Origin: Pacificispira spongiicola
Lineage (GTDB): Bacteria; Pseudomonadota; Alphaproteobacteria; UBA8366; Aestuariispiraceae
DNA: 64,000 bases
Direction: 5' to 3'
Assembly: GCF_012926505.1 (NCBI RefSeq)
Contig: NZ_JABBNT010000004.1
Span: forward strand, 1-64,000
Numbering within the stretch: the first letter of the stretch is position 1; each line of letters begins with the position of its first letter. This document shows positions 16,304-25,226 of this stretch, piece by piece. Position numbers and translations under genes: made by a program. The notes below the pieces were generated by a model that was not told the DNA's origin, did not search any database, and saw nothing but the letters and a program-made list of their open reading frames with translations.

Positions 16304-17122
16304 ATGATCCTGGAAGCCCTGGAATACCTGATGACCCCCTGCCCGAAATGGGCGCGGGACTTCGGGTATCTGTCCGAATCGATTGCGATCCGGCACAGGG
16401 CGAAGCGATGCGCCGATGCCTGGAAGCCGCATCAGGACCAGACGAAGGCCGCGATCCTGGAAAACTGTCCGGACGATGCGGAAACAATCGTCGTGCTGGG
16501 CGCGGGTCATTGTTTCGATATTCCGGTGCCGGAATTGGCCCGGCGGTGCCGAAACTTGGTGCTGGTCGATGCGGTCCGGCCGATGGGGCTGTGCTTGCCC
16601 AGGAATACGGAATTCCTGACTCGCGACATACACGGATTGTCCCTGTGCCTGTTCGAAGGCCGCAACCGCCATCAAAGAGGGGAGCCGTTGCAGGAATTTT
16701 CGGGCGCCGATTACGTCGTGTCCGCCAATCTGATTTCACAATTGCCGATCCTGCCGCTGCGGCATTTGGCGAGGCTGGGGCTGGCCGCCGATCTGCCGCC
16801 GCAAGACGGATTGGCCGCCCAGATACAGCGCGACCATATTGCGGACCTCAAGGCCCTGTCGGGGCGGGCGGTCCTGATCGGCGACGCGCGCCGGGTCGTG
16901 CGCGACCGATCGGACAAGGTCCTGTCGGATGAGGCGCTGACGAAACTGATGCTCCTGCCGACACCGATGCGGTCCTGGTCGTGGCATTTGGTCCCACCGG
17001 GCGAGAATAGCGACGGGCGGACCGTGGAAATCGACGTCGGGGTCTGGATGTTCCGACCGGATGTCGCGAACGGACGGAAACGCGACCTTTCAACGCTTGA
17101 CCCCCTGCTTGGGGCCTCCTAA
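16304..17122 (+). CDS. Hypothetical protein with a methyltransferase-like fold signature
   Basis: The 272-residue protein has IVVLGAGHCFDIPVPELA (about 62-79) and LVLVDAVRP (about 85-93). These look like the glycine-rich loop and acidic beta-2 end of a class I SAM-dependent methyltransferase fold; a later ADYVVSANLISQLPI would fit the motif IV region. The remainder gives no further hint and no substrate can be named. It is the last gene before etfB and may end the adenosyltransferase unit. Confidence 0.72.
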   Translation: MILEALEYLMTPCPKWARDFGYLSESIAIRHRAKRCADAWKPHQDQTKAAILENCPDDAETIVVLGAGHCFDIPVPELARRCRNLVLVDAVRPMGLCLPRNTEFLTRDIHGLSLCLFEGRNRHQRGEPLQEFSGADYVVSANLISQLPILPLRHLARLGLAADLPPQDGLAAQIQRDHIADLKALSGRAVLIGDARRVVRDRSDKVLSDEALTKLMLLPTPMRSWSWHLVPPGENSDGRTVEIDVGVWMFRPDVANGRKRDLSTLDPLLGAS

Positions 17123-17239
17123 ACACTTCAGTCGACAAGGGGGTCCTGTCGGCTTTTCAGCCGGAGGATCCGAGTTTCAATAGGGTTTCGGTTCGGTCGA
17201 ACCATGCCCGTCGATCCTGTGAAGAGGGAGCGCGCCGCA

Positions 17240-17992
17240 ATGAAGGTTTTGGTGCCGGTTAAGCGCGTCGTCGACTACAACGTCAAAATCCGCGTGAAGG
17301 CGGACCAGACGGGCGTCGAGACGGCGAACGTCAAAATGTCGATGAATCCGTTCGATGAAATCGCCGTCGAACAGGCTGTCCGTATGAAGGAAGCCGGTCA
17401 GGCGGAAGAAGTCATCGCCGTGTCCATCGGCCCGCAGCAGGCCCAGGAAACCATCCGCACCGCGCTTGCCATGGGTGCCGACCGCGGCATCCTGGTGCAG
17501 CATGATGGCGAGGTCGAGCCGCTTGCGGTTGCCAAGATCCTGAAGGCCGTCGCCGAAGCCGAAGGTCCGGGCGTCATCCTGTGCGGCAAGCAGGCGATCG
17601 ACGACGACGCCAACCAGACCGCGCAGATGCTGTCCGCGCTGCTGGGCTGGCCGCAGGCGACCTTCGTGTCCAAGCTGGAAATCGGTTCGGACGAAGCGAC
17701 CGCGACCCGCGAAGTCGACGGCGGTCTCGAGACCATTAAAGTGAAGCTGCCGGCGGTATGCTCCGTCGACCTGCGCCTCAATGAACCGCGCTACGCGTCG
17801 CTGCCGAACATCATGAAGGCGAAGAAAAAGCCGATCGACACGAAGAGCCCGGCCGACCTGGGTGTCGATCCGGCCCCGCGCCTGACCACGGTGAAGGTCG
17901 CCGAACCGCCGCCGCGTCAGGCCGGCGTGAAGGTCGCCGACGTTGCGGAGCTTGTTGCCAAGCTGCGCGACGAAGCCAAAGTCATTGGTTAA
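17240..17992 (+). CDS. etfB: Electron transfer flavoprotein subunit beta
   Basis: This 250-residue EtfB starts with the canonical [20 protein letters not shown] and carries the ETF beta signature around [19 protein letters not shown]. It binds AMP structurally and, with EtfA, carries electrons from acyl-CoA dehydrogenases and related dehydrogenases to ETF-ubiquinone oxidoreductase. The start at 17240 is chosen for the conserved N-terminus. etfA follows after 24 bp. Confidence 0.97.
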   Translation: MKVLVPVKRVVDYNVKIRVKADQTGVETANVKMSMNPFDEIAVEQAVRMKEAGQAEEVIAVSIGPQQAQETIRTALAMGADRGILVQHDGEVEPLAVAKILKAVAEAEGPGVILCGKQAIDDDANQTAQMLSALLGWPQATFVSKLEIGSDEATATREVDGGLETIKVKLPAVCSVDLRLNEPRYASLPNIMKAKKKPIDTKSPADLGVDPAPRLTTVKVAEPPPRQAGVKVADVAELVAKLRDEAKVIG

Positions 17993-18016
17993 TTCGCACC
18001 CGGAAGGAACGAAGAT

Positions 18017-18949
18017 ATGAGCATTCTCGTTATCGCGGAACACGACGGTGCGTCGATCCTGCCCCACACCCTGAACACGGTCACGGCGGCTCAGGCCGCG
18101 GGCGGCGACGTGCATGTCGCGGTCATCGGTTCCGGCTGCAAGGCGGCTGCGGAAGCGGCGGCGAAAATCGCCGGTGTGTCCAAGGTCCTGCTGGCGGACA
18201 GCGCCGAATATGCCAACGGTCTGGCCGAAGCGGTCGCGCCGGCGGTCGTCAAATTGGCCGACGGTTATGCAGCGGTCATGGCCCCGGCCAACACCTTCGG
18301 CAAGAACGTCATGCCGCGTGCGGCGGCTCTGATGGACGTGCAGCAGATTTCCGAAATCTCCGCCGTTCTGGGCGACAAGACCTATGAGCGTCCGATCTAT
18401 GCCGGTAACGCCATCGCGACGGTGAAGTCCGGCGAAAAGGTCGACGTTCTGACCGTTCGCATGACGTCTTTCGACGCCGCCGCCGCTGAAGGCGGTTCGG
18501 CTGCGATCGAAGAAGTCGGCGGCACGGGTGCGCAGGATCAGTCGACCTATGTCGGCCAGTCGGTCACGACCAGCGACCGTCCGGAACTGACCTCCGCCAA
18601 GATCGTCATCTCCGGCGGCCGCGGCATGCAGTCCGGCGACAATTTCGTCATGCTGGAAAGGGTTGCGGACAAGCTGGGCGCTGCTGTCGGCGCGTCCCGC
18701 GCGGCGGTCGATGCGGGTTACGTCCCGAACGACTATCAGGTCGGTCAGACCGGTAAGGTCGTCGCCCCGGACCTGTATATCGCGGTCGGTATCTCCGGTG
18801 CCATTCAGCACCTGGCCGGGATGAAGGACTCCAAGGTCATCGTCGCCATCAACAAGGACGAGGAAGCCCCGATCTTCCAGGTCGCCGATTACGGCCTGGT
18901 CGCGGACCTCTTCCAGGCGGTGCCGGAACTGGAAAACGCCCTCGGCTGA
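18017..18949 (+). CDS. etfA: Electron transfer flavoprotein subunit alpha
   Basis: The 310-residue EtfA has the N-terminal Rossmann-like half and the C-terminal FAD-binding domain with the ETF alpha signature region ([20 protein letters not shown], then [20 protein letters not shown]). It pairs with EtfB directly upstream. A strong hairpin terminator follows at 18973, so etfBA is a self-contained unit. Confidence 0.97.
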   Translation: MSILVIAEHDGASILPHTLNTVTAAQAAGGDVHVAVIGSGCKAAAEAAAKIAGVSKVLLADSAEYANGLAEAVAPAVVKLADGYAAVMAPANTFGKNVMPRAAALMDVQQISEISAVLGDKTYERPIYAGNAIATVKSGEKVDVLTVRMTSFDAAAAEGGSAAIEEVGGTGAQDQSTYVGQSVTTSDRPELTSAKIVISGGRGMQSGDNFVMLERVADKLGAAVGASRAAVDAGYVPNDYQVGQTGKVVAPDLYIAVGISGAIQHLAGMKDSKVIVAINKDEEAPIFQVADYGLVADLFQAVPELENALG

Positions 18950-18972
18950 GTTTAAGCTGAGACGGGTTGAGA

Positions 18973-19005
18973 GAAGGGCGGCTTTCAGCCGCCCTTCTTG
19001 TTTTT
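18973..19005 (+). terminator. Rho-independent terminator of etfBA
   Basis: GAAGGGCGGCT (18973-18983) and AGCCGCCCTTC (18987-18997) form a perfect 11-bp stem with a 3-nt loop, followed by TTGTTTTT. It lies 24 bp after the etfA stop. Confidence 0.95.
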
Positions 19006-19044
19006 AACGGCGTTTTTCAAAGGATTGCGCAGTGCCGGTGTCCC

Positions 19045-20271
19045 ATGCTTGAGGTCGTTACCCCTCGCGCCATTGTCGTCGGCGGCGGCCCGGCGGGGCT
19101 GATGGCCGCCGATGTCTTGCTCGACCGTGGGGTTGCCGTCGACCTGTATGACGCGATGCCGTCCTTGGGGCGAAAGTTTCTGATGGCGGGGAAGAGCGGG
19201 CTGAACCTGACCCATGCCGAACCGTTGGAAACCTTCCTGACCCGGTTCGGTGCGGGACGCGATTGGCTGGAATCGTCCCTGCGCAACTTTGATAATGCCG
19301 CCGTCCGCGACTGGGCGGCGGGATTGGGTGTCGAAACCTTTGTCGGATCGTCCGGCCGGGTCTTCCCGACGGAAATGAAGGCGGCGCCTTTGCTGCGCCG
19401 ATGGCTCGCGCGGTTGCGGGATCGGGGATTGCGCATTCATGTCCGTCATCGCTGGACCGGTTGGGGCGCGGACGGCGGCTTGATTTTCGATACGCCGTCC
19501 GGACCGGTGACGGTGTCGGCCCCCGCGACGGTTTTGGCCCTGGGCGGCGCAAGCTGGCCGCAATTGGGCAGCGACGGGGCCTGGGCCGGATGGATGCGGA
19601 ACCGTGTCGCCCTATCGCCGTTCCGGCCCGCCAATGCCGGTTTCGATGTTGCCTGGACGCCGCATTTCGTGGAGCGATTTGCGGGAGAACCGGTGAAGTC
19701 GGTTGTCCTGAAAGACGGTGCGACCGCCCGCCCCGGCGAATTCGTCGTCACCGAAACGGGAATTGAGGGGAGCGCCGTTTATGCCTTTTCCGCTTCTCTG
19801 CGCGATCAGGTGGACCGAACGGGCAGTGCGCAACTGACCCTCGACCTGACGCCGGACCGCGGCGAGGAACGGCTTGTCCAGGCCCTGTCGAAGGATCGCG
19901 GCAAACAATCTCTTTCCAGCCATCTGCGCAAGGCGACGGGATTGAAGGGGGTGAAGGCCGGGCTGCTGCGCGAATGTCTTTCCCCGGATGTCTTCCAGGA
20001 CCCGGTCCGTCTGGGCGCGGCAATCAAGGCCGTGCCCCTACGGCTGATCCGGTCCCGCCCCCTGGAGGAAGCGATCAGCAGCGCCGGCGGGGTGCGATGG
20101 GACGCCGTCACCGGAACCACGCAGCTTGCCGCCATGCCCGGTACCTTTGCAGCCGGTGAAATGCTGGATTGGGAAGCCCCCACCGGCGGGTATTTGCTGA
20201 CCGCCTGTTTTGCCCTGGGTCGACGGGCGGGCGAAGAGGCGGCGGATTTCCTGGGAACGGCGTCGCGTTAG
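19045..20271 (+). CDS. HI0933/TIGR03862-family flavoprotein
   Basis: The 408-residue NAD(P)/FAD-dependent oxidoreductase has the dinucleotide-binding motif AIVVGGGPAGLMAADVLL near the N-terminus and the family hallmarks GRKFLMAGKSGLNLTHAE and GRVFPTEMKAAPLLRRWL. The C-terminal GEMLDWEAPTGGYLLTACF is the usual closing FAD motif. Reaction unknown. I choose ATG 19045 because extending upstream would run into the etfBA terminator. Its stop overlaps the end of the convergent next gene by 4 bp. Confidence 0.88.
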   Translation: MLEVVTPRAIVVGGGPAGLMAADVLLDRGVAVDLYDAMPSLGRKFLMAGKSGLNLTHAEPLETFLTRFGAGRDWLESSLRNFDNAAVRDWAAGLGVETFVGSSGRVFPTEMKAAPLLRRWLARLRDRGLRIHVRHRWTGWGADGGLIFDTPSGPVTVSAPATVLALGGASWPQLGSDGAWAGWMRNRVALSPFRPANAGFDVAWTPHFVERFAGEPVKSVVLKDGATARPGEFVVTETGIEGSAVYAFSASLRDQVDRTGSAQLTLDLTPDRGEERLVQALSKDRGKQSLSSHLRKATGLKGVKAGLLRECLSPDVFQDPVRLGAAIKAVPLRLIRSRPLEEAISSAGGVRWDAVTGTTQLAAMPGTFAAGEMLDWEAPTGGYLLTACFALGRRAGEEAADFLGTASR

Positions 20272-20615
20272 GGCGCGGACGGACCGGACAATTCATCGAA
20301 TGCCGCCAGGGCCTTCGCGCCGTACATCAAGGAGGGTCCACCACCCATATAGACGCACATGCCCACCGTTTCGGCGATTTCCTCCCGCGTCGCGCCATGC
20401 CGGATCGCGGCCTTCACATGGAACCCGATACAGCCGTCGCAATGCGTGTCGATCCCGATGGCGATCGCGATCAGCTCCTTCGTTTTCGGATCGAGGGCGC
20501 CCGGCGCGGTAGCGGCCTTCGCCAGTTGCGCGAACCCGGCGGCGGCCTCCGGCATTGCTTCGCGCAAGGAGGCCAGTTCCTTATTCGTCTCGCTTAAAAA
20601 TCCAGCCCATTCCAT
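20268..20615 (-). CDS. Carboxymuconolactone decarboxylase/AhpD-like protein
   Basis: The 115-residue CMD-family protein has the redox motif HCDGCIGFH (about 58-66) and the EIAETVGMCVYMGGGPSLMYG helix, as in AhpD-like peroxidase partners. A small disulfide reductase or peroxidase activity is likely; the substrate is unknown. The leader carries a perfect 12-bp inverted repeat that runs up to the ribosome site (20624-20659). The gene lies 74 bp after the rpoN-like gene on the same strand. Confidence 0.88.
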   Translation of the reverse strand: MEWAGFLSETNKELASLREAMPEAAAGFAQLAKAATAPGALDPKTKELIAIAIGIDTHCDGCIGFHVKAAIRHGATREEIAETVGMCVYMGGGPSLMYGAKALAAFDELSGPSAP

Positions 20616-20623
20616 AACACTCT

Positions 20624-20659
20624 CCTATCCTGACGCGTCGTTGTTACCGTCAGGATAGG
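20624..20659 (-). promoter_or_regulatory. Perfect 12-bp inverted repeat over the ribosome site of the CMD gene
   Basis: CCTATCCTGACG (20624-20635) and CGTCAGGATAGG (20648-20659) are exact reverse complements with a 12-nt spacer. On the minus strand the second arm ends in GGATAGG and overlaps the AGGAGAG ribosome site of the gene starting at 20615. It could be a repressor operator or an RNA hairpin that hides the ribosome site. No U-run follows, so a simple terminator is unlikely. Confidence 0.55.
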
Positions 20660-20689
20660 GCATAGCATGCTTGGGGGGCATGAGATGGA

Positions 20690-21943
20690 TCAACGGCGGC
20701 GTTTCCGGGTCGCGCGATTGTCGATCCCCGCCCGGTTTCGGATGTTGGACACAACACGCCGGGACACGGTGATGCCGTGACGGGATAGCCGTTCGGCGAT
20801 TTGCGTGTCGCTGAACGGCTTTTCGGCGGATTCGCTTTCTACGATCCGGGCGATCATTTCCCCCACCGCCGGGGCGGCAAACCGGGGTTCGTCCGTGATC
20901 GGGTCCCGCCGCGCTGCGCGGCTGAAAAAGCGGGTCAGCGGGATTGTGCCATGCGGCGTCGCGGCGGACCCCGCATTGACCAGGCGTCCGACGGTGCTTT
21001 CATGCAGGCCTATTTCCAACGCGACCGCCCGCTTGGTGAGGGGGCGCAAGGACCCGACGCCGTCCGACAGGAAACCGGATTGTTCTCTCGCCAGGACGCG
21101 GCCCACATCCAGCATCGATTTGTTCCGCCGTTCGATCGCGGCGATCAGCATATTGGCTTCCCGCCGCTCCTGGGAAAGGCGCGACCCGCGCGGTACCGAT
21201 CCGCCGAGGGTCGCCAGCGATAGGCGGGGTGTCGTTTCCGGGTTCAGGGCGACCTGCCAGCCATCCGTCGTCTCGGTGAAGGTCAGGTCCGCGACACGGG
21301 ATGCGCTGGTCTGGCTGGAAAACCGGGCGGCGGGACGCGGGTCGAGTTCCCGCAGGCGGGCGACGAGGGACGCGACCCTGGACAATGGCAGCCTCGTTTC
21401 CGCCGCCAGGGCCTCCAATCCGCCCTGGGTCAGGAGGTCGAGACGGTCGAGCACGGATTGCATTTCCGCGTCCAACGCACCGACAGCGGCGAGTTGCAGG
21501 CCTAGGCAATCCGCCAGCGAGTGGGCGAAGACGCCGCGCGGTTCGATCCTGCGCAGCGCGTCCAGGACCGCATTGACGCGGTCCCGCGTCACGCCGGTTC
21601 GACGCGCGACGGCGTCGGTCGTGGCCGTCAGAATGCCGTTCGCATCCAACGCTTCCGCCAGGGCAATGGCGATGGCGTGATCGCGCGGCGCGGGGACCAG
21701 ATGCGGCAATTGACTGAGGATATGCGAAATGAGCGAGGGGCCGTCGTCTTCGGCATCGGCACTGTTGAATTCCGCCGGACGGGCGGCCTGAACCATAAGC
21801 CAGGGATTGTCCGATGCGATTTCGTGAAGCGTCTGCGTCAGTTCGACATTCGAAAGCTCAAGGAAACCGATCGACCGGGTGAGGCCCAAGGTGAGCCTCA
21901 ACGCGGTCTGCTGACGCATTGAGATTTCGTTGGATATCTTCAT
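20690..21943 (-). CDS. rpoN: Divergent RNA polymerase sigma-54 factor paralogue
   Basis: This 417-residue RpoN-family protein is shorter than usual housekeeping RpoN (about 480-500). Region I is recognisable (MRQQTALRLTLGL, then IGFLELSNVELTQ and NPWL) but the acidic region II is short. The core-binding domain and the helix-turn-helix region (AVALEIGLHESTVGRLV) are present. The C-terminal RpoN box reads SRRVVSNIRN where the family consensus is ARRTVAKYRE, so the -24 contact is altered. It ends a run of minus-strand catabolic genes that includes a sigma-54 activator, suggesting a dedicated sigma factor. A hairpin (21974-22000) separates it from the dehydrogenase gene. Confidence 0.87.
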   Translation of the reverse strand: MKISNEISMRQQTALRLTLGLTRSIGFLELSNVELTQTLHEIASDNPWLMVQAARPAEFNSADAEDDGPSLISHILSQLPHLVPAPRDHAIAIALAEALDANGILTATTDAVARRTGVTRDRVNAVLDALRRIEPRGVFAHSLADCLGLQLAAVGALDAEMQSVLDRLDLLTQGGLEALAAETRLPLSRVASLVARLRELDPRPAARFSSQTSASRVADLTFTETTDGWQVALNPETTPRLSLATLGGSVPRGSRLSQERREANMLIAAIERRNKSMLDVGRVLAREQSGFLSDGVGSLRPLTKRAVALEIGLHESTVGRLVNAGSAATPHGTIPLTRFFSRAARRDPITDEPRFAAPAVGEMIARIVESESAEKPFSDTQIAERLSRHGITVSRRVVSNIRNRAGIDNRATRKRRR

Positions 21944-21973
21944 CGGACCGGCGCTTGAACCCTCCGAAGAAAT

Positions 21974-22000
21974 TGCGGGCGGCCTTTCGAACCGCCCGCA
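21974..22000 (-). terminator. Hairpin between the aldehyde dehydrogenase and rpoN-like genes
   Basis: TGCGGGCGG (21974-21982) and CCGCCCGCA (21992-22000) form a 9-bp stem with a 9-nt loop. On the minus strand it is followed by ATTTCTTC, a weak U-run. It could end the catabolic transcript or only lower expression of the downstream rpoN-like gene. Confidence 0.6.
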
Positions 22001-22007
22001 GTATCAA

Positions 22008-23507
22008 TCATCCGTTCAAATCGATCCAGACCGATTTGGTCTGGGTATATTGGGTCAGGGCCTCCAGGCATTTGTCGCGGCCGTTGCCGGACTGCTTGAA
22101 CCCGCCCCAGGGCGTCGTCGCGTCGCCCGCCTCATAGGCGTTGACCCAGACGATCCCGGCTTCGATATCGCGGGCGAAACGATGGGCTTTCTTCAGGTCC
22201 GCCGTCCAGATCGACGCGGCCAGGCCGTAGATCGTATCGTTCGCGACCTCGATCGCGTTGTCGTAACCGTCGACCGGTATAATGGACGCAACCGGGCCGA
22301 AGATTTCTTCCTGGGCGATTTTCATCTTGTTGGACACGTCGGTGAACAGCGTCGGCTCGACATAGCATCCCGCATTGTATTCCGCCGGAACCACCCCGCC
22401 GAAGGCCAGTTTCGCGCCTTCGGATTTGCCCGCATCGATGTAGCCCAGGACACGGCTCTGCTGTTCCGTGGTCACCAGCGGGCCCATGGTCGTATCCGGG
22501 TTCAACGGATCGCCCAGGGCGACGGACTTCTTCGCGGCCGCGGTGAACAGGTCGACGTAATCGCCGTAGAGTTTGCGATCGACCAGGATACGCGACCCGG
22601 CGGAGCAGACCTCGCCCTGGTTGCCGTAAATCCCGGCGACGCCCGTCGCGGCGGCGGTTTCCAGGTCCTCGCAATCGGCCATGACGATCTGCGGGGACTT
22701 GCCGCCGCATTCCGTCGTCACGCGCTTCATGTTCGACTGCCCGGCATAGATCAGCATCAGCTTGCCGACCTCGCCGGAACCGGTGAAGCCGATCTTGTCG
22801 ACGTCCATATGCAGCGCCATCGGTTTGCCGGTTTCCTCGCCGAAGCCGGTGACGACGTTGAAGACACCGTCCGGGCCACCGGCCTCGCTGAACAGCTTTG
22901 CAAGCAGCAGGGCCGATAGCGGCGACTGTTCGGCGGGTTTCAGGATGATGGAATTGCCGCAGGACAGGGCCGGGGCGATTTTCCAGGCGGCCATCATCAG
23001 CGGATAGTTCCACGGCACGACCAGGCCGCAAACGCCGATCGGCTGACGCAGGATGTAATGCAGGGCGTCCGAATTGGTGGCGGTGACGACCCCTTCCATC
23101 TTGTCGATGCTTTCCGCAAAAAAGCGGATGGTCGACAGCGATCCCGGAATGTCGACATTGATCATGTCGGAAATCGGCTTGCCCATATCCAGCGTATCGA
23201 GAACCGCGAAGTCTTCGGCGTGTTCTTCGATCAGATCCGCGAAGCGGGACATAACGTCCATCCGCGCGCGCGGCTCCATGCGCGACCAGACGCCGGACTT
23301 GAAGGCCTTTCGGCCGGAGGCGACGGCCCGGTCGACGTCTTCCGCGTTGCCCTGGGCGACGGCGGCCACAACCTCGCCCGTTGCCGGGTTGATCGATTCG
23401 AATTTCCGGCCCGTCACGCTGTCGACGAATTTACCGTCGATATACATGCGGGTTTCCGGTTTGATCGCCGCGGCTTTCTTTTTCCAATCCTGCACTGTCA
23501 GTGTCAT
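22008..23507 (-). CDS. PuuC-like NAD(P)-dependent aldehyde dehydrogenase
   Basis: The 499-residue ALDH has the catalytic Cys in NQGEVCSAGSR, the general-base Glu in ECGGKSPQ, the cofactor loop GFTGSGEVGK and the C-terminal TPWGGFKQSGNGRDKCLE. The last motif and the overall look resemble PuuC, which oxidises gamma-glutamyl-aminobutyraldehyde in the putrescine pathway. The gene lies 13 bp after a polyamine-type permease. It is the expected last oxidative step for an aldehyde released from an amine by the upstream enzymes. Confidence 0.92.
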   Translation of the reverse strand: MTLTVQDWKKKAAAIKPETRMYIDGKFVDSVTGRKFESINPATGEVVAAVAQGNAEDVDRAVASGRKAFKSGVWSRMEPRARMDVMSRFADLIEEHAEDFAVLDTLDMGKPISDMINVDIPGSLSTIRFFAESIDKMEGVVTATNSDALHYILRQPIGVCGLVVPWNYPLMMAAWKIAPALSCGNSIILKPAEQSPLSALLLAKLFSEAGGPDGVFNVVTGFGEETGKPMALHMDVDKIGFTGSGEVGKLMLIYAGQSNMKRVTTECGGKSPQIVMADCEDLETAAATGVAGIYGNQGEVCSAGSRILVDRKLYGDYVDLFTAAAKKSVALGDPLNPDTTMGPLVTTEQQSRVLGYIDAGKSEGAKLAFGGVVPAEYNAGCYVEPTLFTDVSNKMKIAQEEIFGPVASIIPVDGYDNAIEVANDTIYGLAASIWTADLKKAHRFARDIEAGIVWVNAYEAGDATTPWGGFKQSGNGRDKCLEALTQYTQTKSVWIDLNG

Positions 23508-23520
23508 TTCACTCTCCCCG

Positions 23521-24330
23521 TTACTGGTTCTTTCGACCGCGCGTGACGATCACGGCGGCAACGATCAGCACTAAAGATGCGGCCACGATCAGGGTGGCGA
23601 CGGCGTTGATTTCCGGCGTAACGCCCCGGCGCATGGTCGAATAGATGTACATCGGCAGCGTATTGTCGCGGCCCGTCAGGAAGAACGTCACCGGGATTTC
23701 ATCGAAGGACAGGACGAAGGACAGAAGTCCCGCCCCGATGATCGCCGTCTTGATATTGGGCAGCGTCACGTCGATGAAGCTGCGCCACGGTCCGGCCCCC
23801 AGATCGAAGGCCGCTTCCTCAAGCGATTTCGGCAGGCGTTGCAGCCGGGCGTAAACCTGCGTGACGACAACGCCCAGCAAGGCGGTGGCATGCCCCAGGA
23901 TCACCGTTTCCAGGCTCAACTGGAAACCGACCAGCTTGAACATGTTCAGCATGGAAATACCGGTCACGATGCCGGGCAGGGTGATCGGCAACAGGATCAG
24001 CCGCCGGAAGATGGATTTCCCCGGAAAGGCGAAACGGTGCAGCGTCATGGCCGCCGGGACGCCGACGATCAGGGTCAGGGCCGTGGCGAAGCTTGCGACA
24101 TAGAAGCTGTTCCAGATCGCCGCCTGAAGGTCGGTGTTTTCCGCCAGCTTGCGGTACCAATCCAGGGTGAAGCCGGACAATGGCCAGGTCAGCGAGCGGG
24201 AATCGTTGAAGGAAAAGGCGACCAAAACCCAGATCGGCACGTAGAGGAACGCCATCAACATACCGACGAAGGTCATGAAGGCCGTGTCGGCGCCGTATCG
24301 GGAAACGAGGTTCATCGGTGCGTTCTTCAT
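23521..24330 (-). CDS. Polyamine-type ABC transporter permease (PotC-like)
   Basis: This 269-residue inner-membrane permease has about six spans and the EAA loop EEAAFDLGAGPWRSF that docks to the ATPase. It resembles PotC/PotI. I place the start at ATG 24330, which overlaps the stop of the preceding permease by one base (TGATG). A longer frame upstream of this lies inside the neighbouring gene and is not used. It belongs to the four-gene transporter within the catabolic cluster. Confidence 0.92.
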   Translation of the reverse strand: MKNAPMNLVSRYGADTAFMTFVGMLMAFLYVPIWVLVAFSFNDSRSLTWPLSGFTLDWYRKLAENTDLQAAIWNSFYVASFATALTLIVGVPAAMTLHRFAFPGKSIFRRLILLPITLPGIVTGISMLNMFKLVGFQLSLETVILGHATALLGVVVTQVYARLQRLPKSLEEAAFDLGAGPWRSFIDVTLPNIKTAIIGAGLLSFVLSFDEIPVTFFLTGRDNTLPMYIYSTMRRGVTPEINAVATLIVAASLVLIVAAVIVTRGRKNQ

Positions 24331-25226
24331 CACAAACCTCCCGTCAGGCCCTTGCGTTCCATCCGGTCCGACAGGGACACGATGGACAGCACGATGACCA
24401 GCATGACGATGGACAGGGCGGAACCGAGCGGCCAGTTCAGCGCCGCGCCGAACTGTGTCGCGATGACATTCGCGATCAGGTTCCCGTCCGGCCCACCGAC
24501 CAGGAAGGGGGCGATGAAGTCGCCGAAGGACAGGCAGAAGGTCAGGGTGAATCCGGCGGCGACGCCCGGCAGGGACAGGGGCAAGGTCACATGCCAGAAG
24601 CTGCGCCACGGTCCCATGCCCAGATCGGCGGAGGCCTCCACAAGGTTCGTCGGGATCTTTTCCAGCGCCGTGTAGATCGGCATGACCATGAAGGGGATGA
24701 AGATATAGGTCAGGGTCACGACCATGGAGAACTGGTTGTAGAGGAAGATCGACGAAGGTTCGTCGATGATACCGACATTGATCAGCAGGGAATTCAGCAC
24801 CCCTTCCGTGCCCAGGATTGTTTTCCAGATATAGGCGCGCAGCAGATAGCTGACCCAAAGCGGCGCGATGACCGCCATATAAAGCCACGCCCGCAGCGCC
24901 GCCGATTTGCACCGAAAGACGAGGTAATAGGCGAAGGGATAGGCCAGCAGAAAGGACGCGATGGATACCAGAATCGCGATCTTCAGCGTCCGCAGGATGA
25001 CCAATACATATTGGGGATCGGTGAACAGGGTTATGTAGTTCCCGAACTGGAAATCCGGGATGAAGGACGGATATTTCTTCAGCCAGAAGGACGTCACGAC
25101 GATGATGCCGTAGGGCAGCAGCATGAAGAACGCGATCCACAGGATCGGAATTCCGACGACGAAGGCCCCGGCGAGATTGTGTTTCGCGAGGCCGCGTCCT
25201 GCGAGGGTGCGGGAAAGGGCGCTCAC
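24330..25226 (-). CDS. Polyamine-type ABC transporter permease (PotB-like)
   Basis: The 298-residue permease has a cytoplasmic N-terminus, a first span (about 22-45), a large periplasmic loop and five further spans. The EAA loop is VEASADLGMGPWRSF. It resembles PotB/PotH and pairs with the PotC-like permease it overlaps by one base. Its own start overlaps the ATPase gene by 4 bp, so the transporter genes are translationally coupled. Confidence 0.92.
   Translation of the reverse strand: MSALSRTLAGRGLAKHNLAGAFVVGIPILWIAFFMLLPYGIIVVTSFWLKKYPSFIPDFQFGNYITLFTDPQYVLVILRTLKIAILVSIASFLLAYPFAYYLVFRCKSAALRAWLYMAVIAPLWVSYLLRAYIWKTILGTEGVLNSLLINVGIIDEPSSIFLYNQFSMVVTLTYIFIPFMVMPIYTALEKIPTNLVEASADLGMGPWRSFWHVTLPLSLPGVAAGFTLTFCLSFGDFIAPFLVGGPDGNLIANVIATQFGAALNWPLGSALSIVMLVIVLSIVSLSDRMERKGLTGGL

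Noticed and set aside
17177-18811. Long open frame (544 codons) antisense to etfBA
   Set aside because: It mirrors the codon bias of the real etfB and etfA genes, has no recognisable domain and crosses the gap between them. A similar case is the 621-codon frame at 28334-30199.
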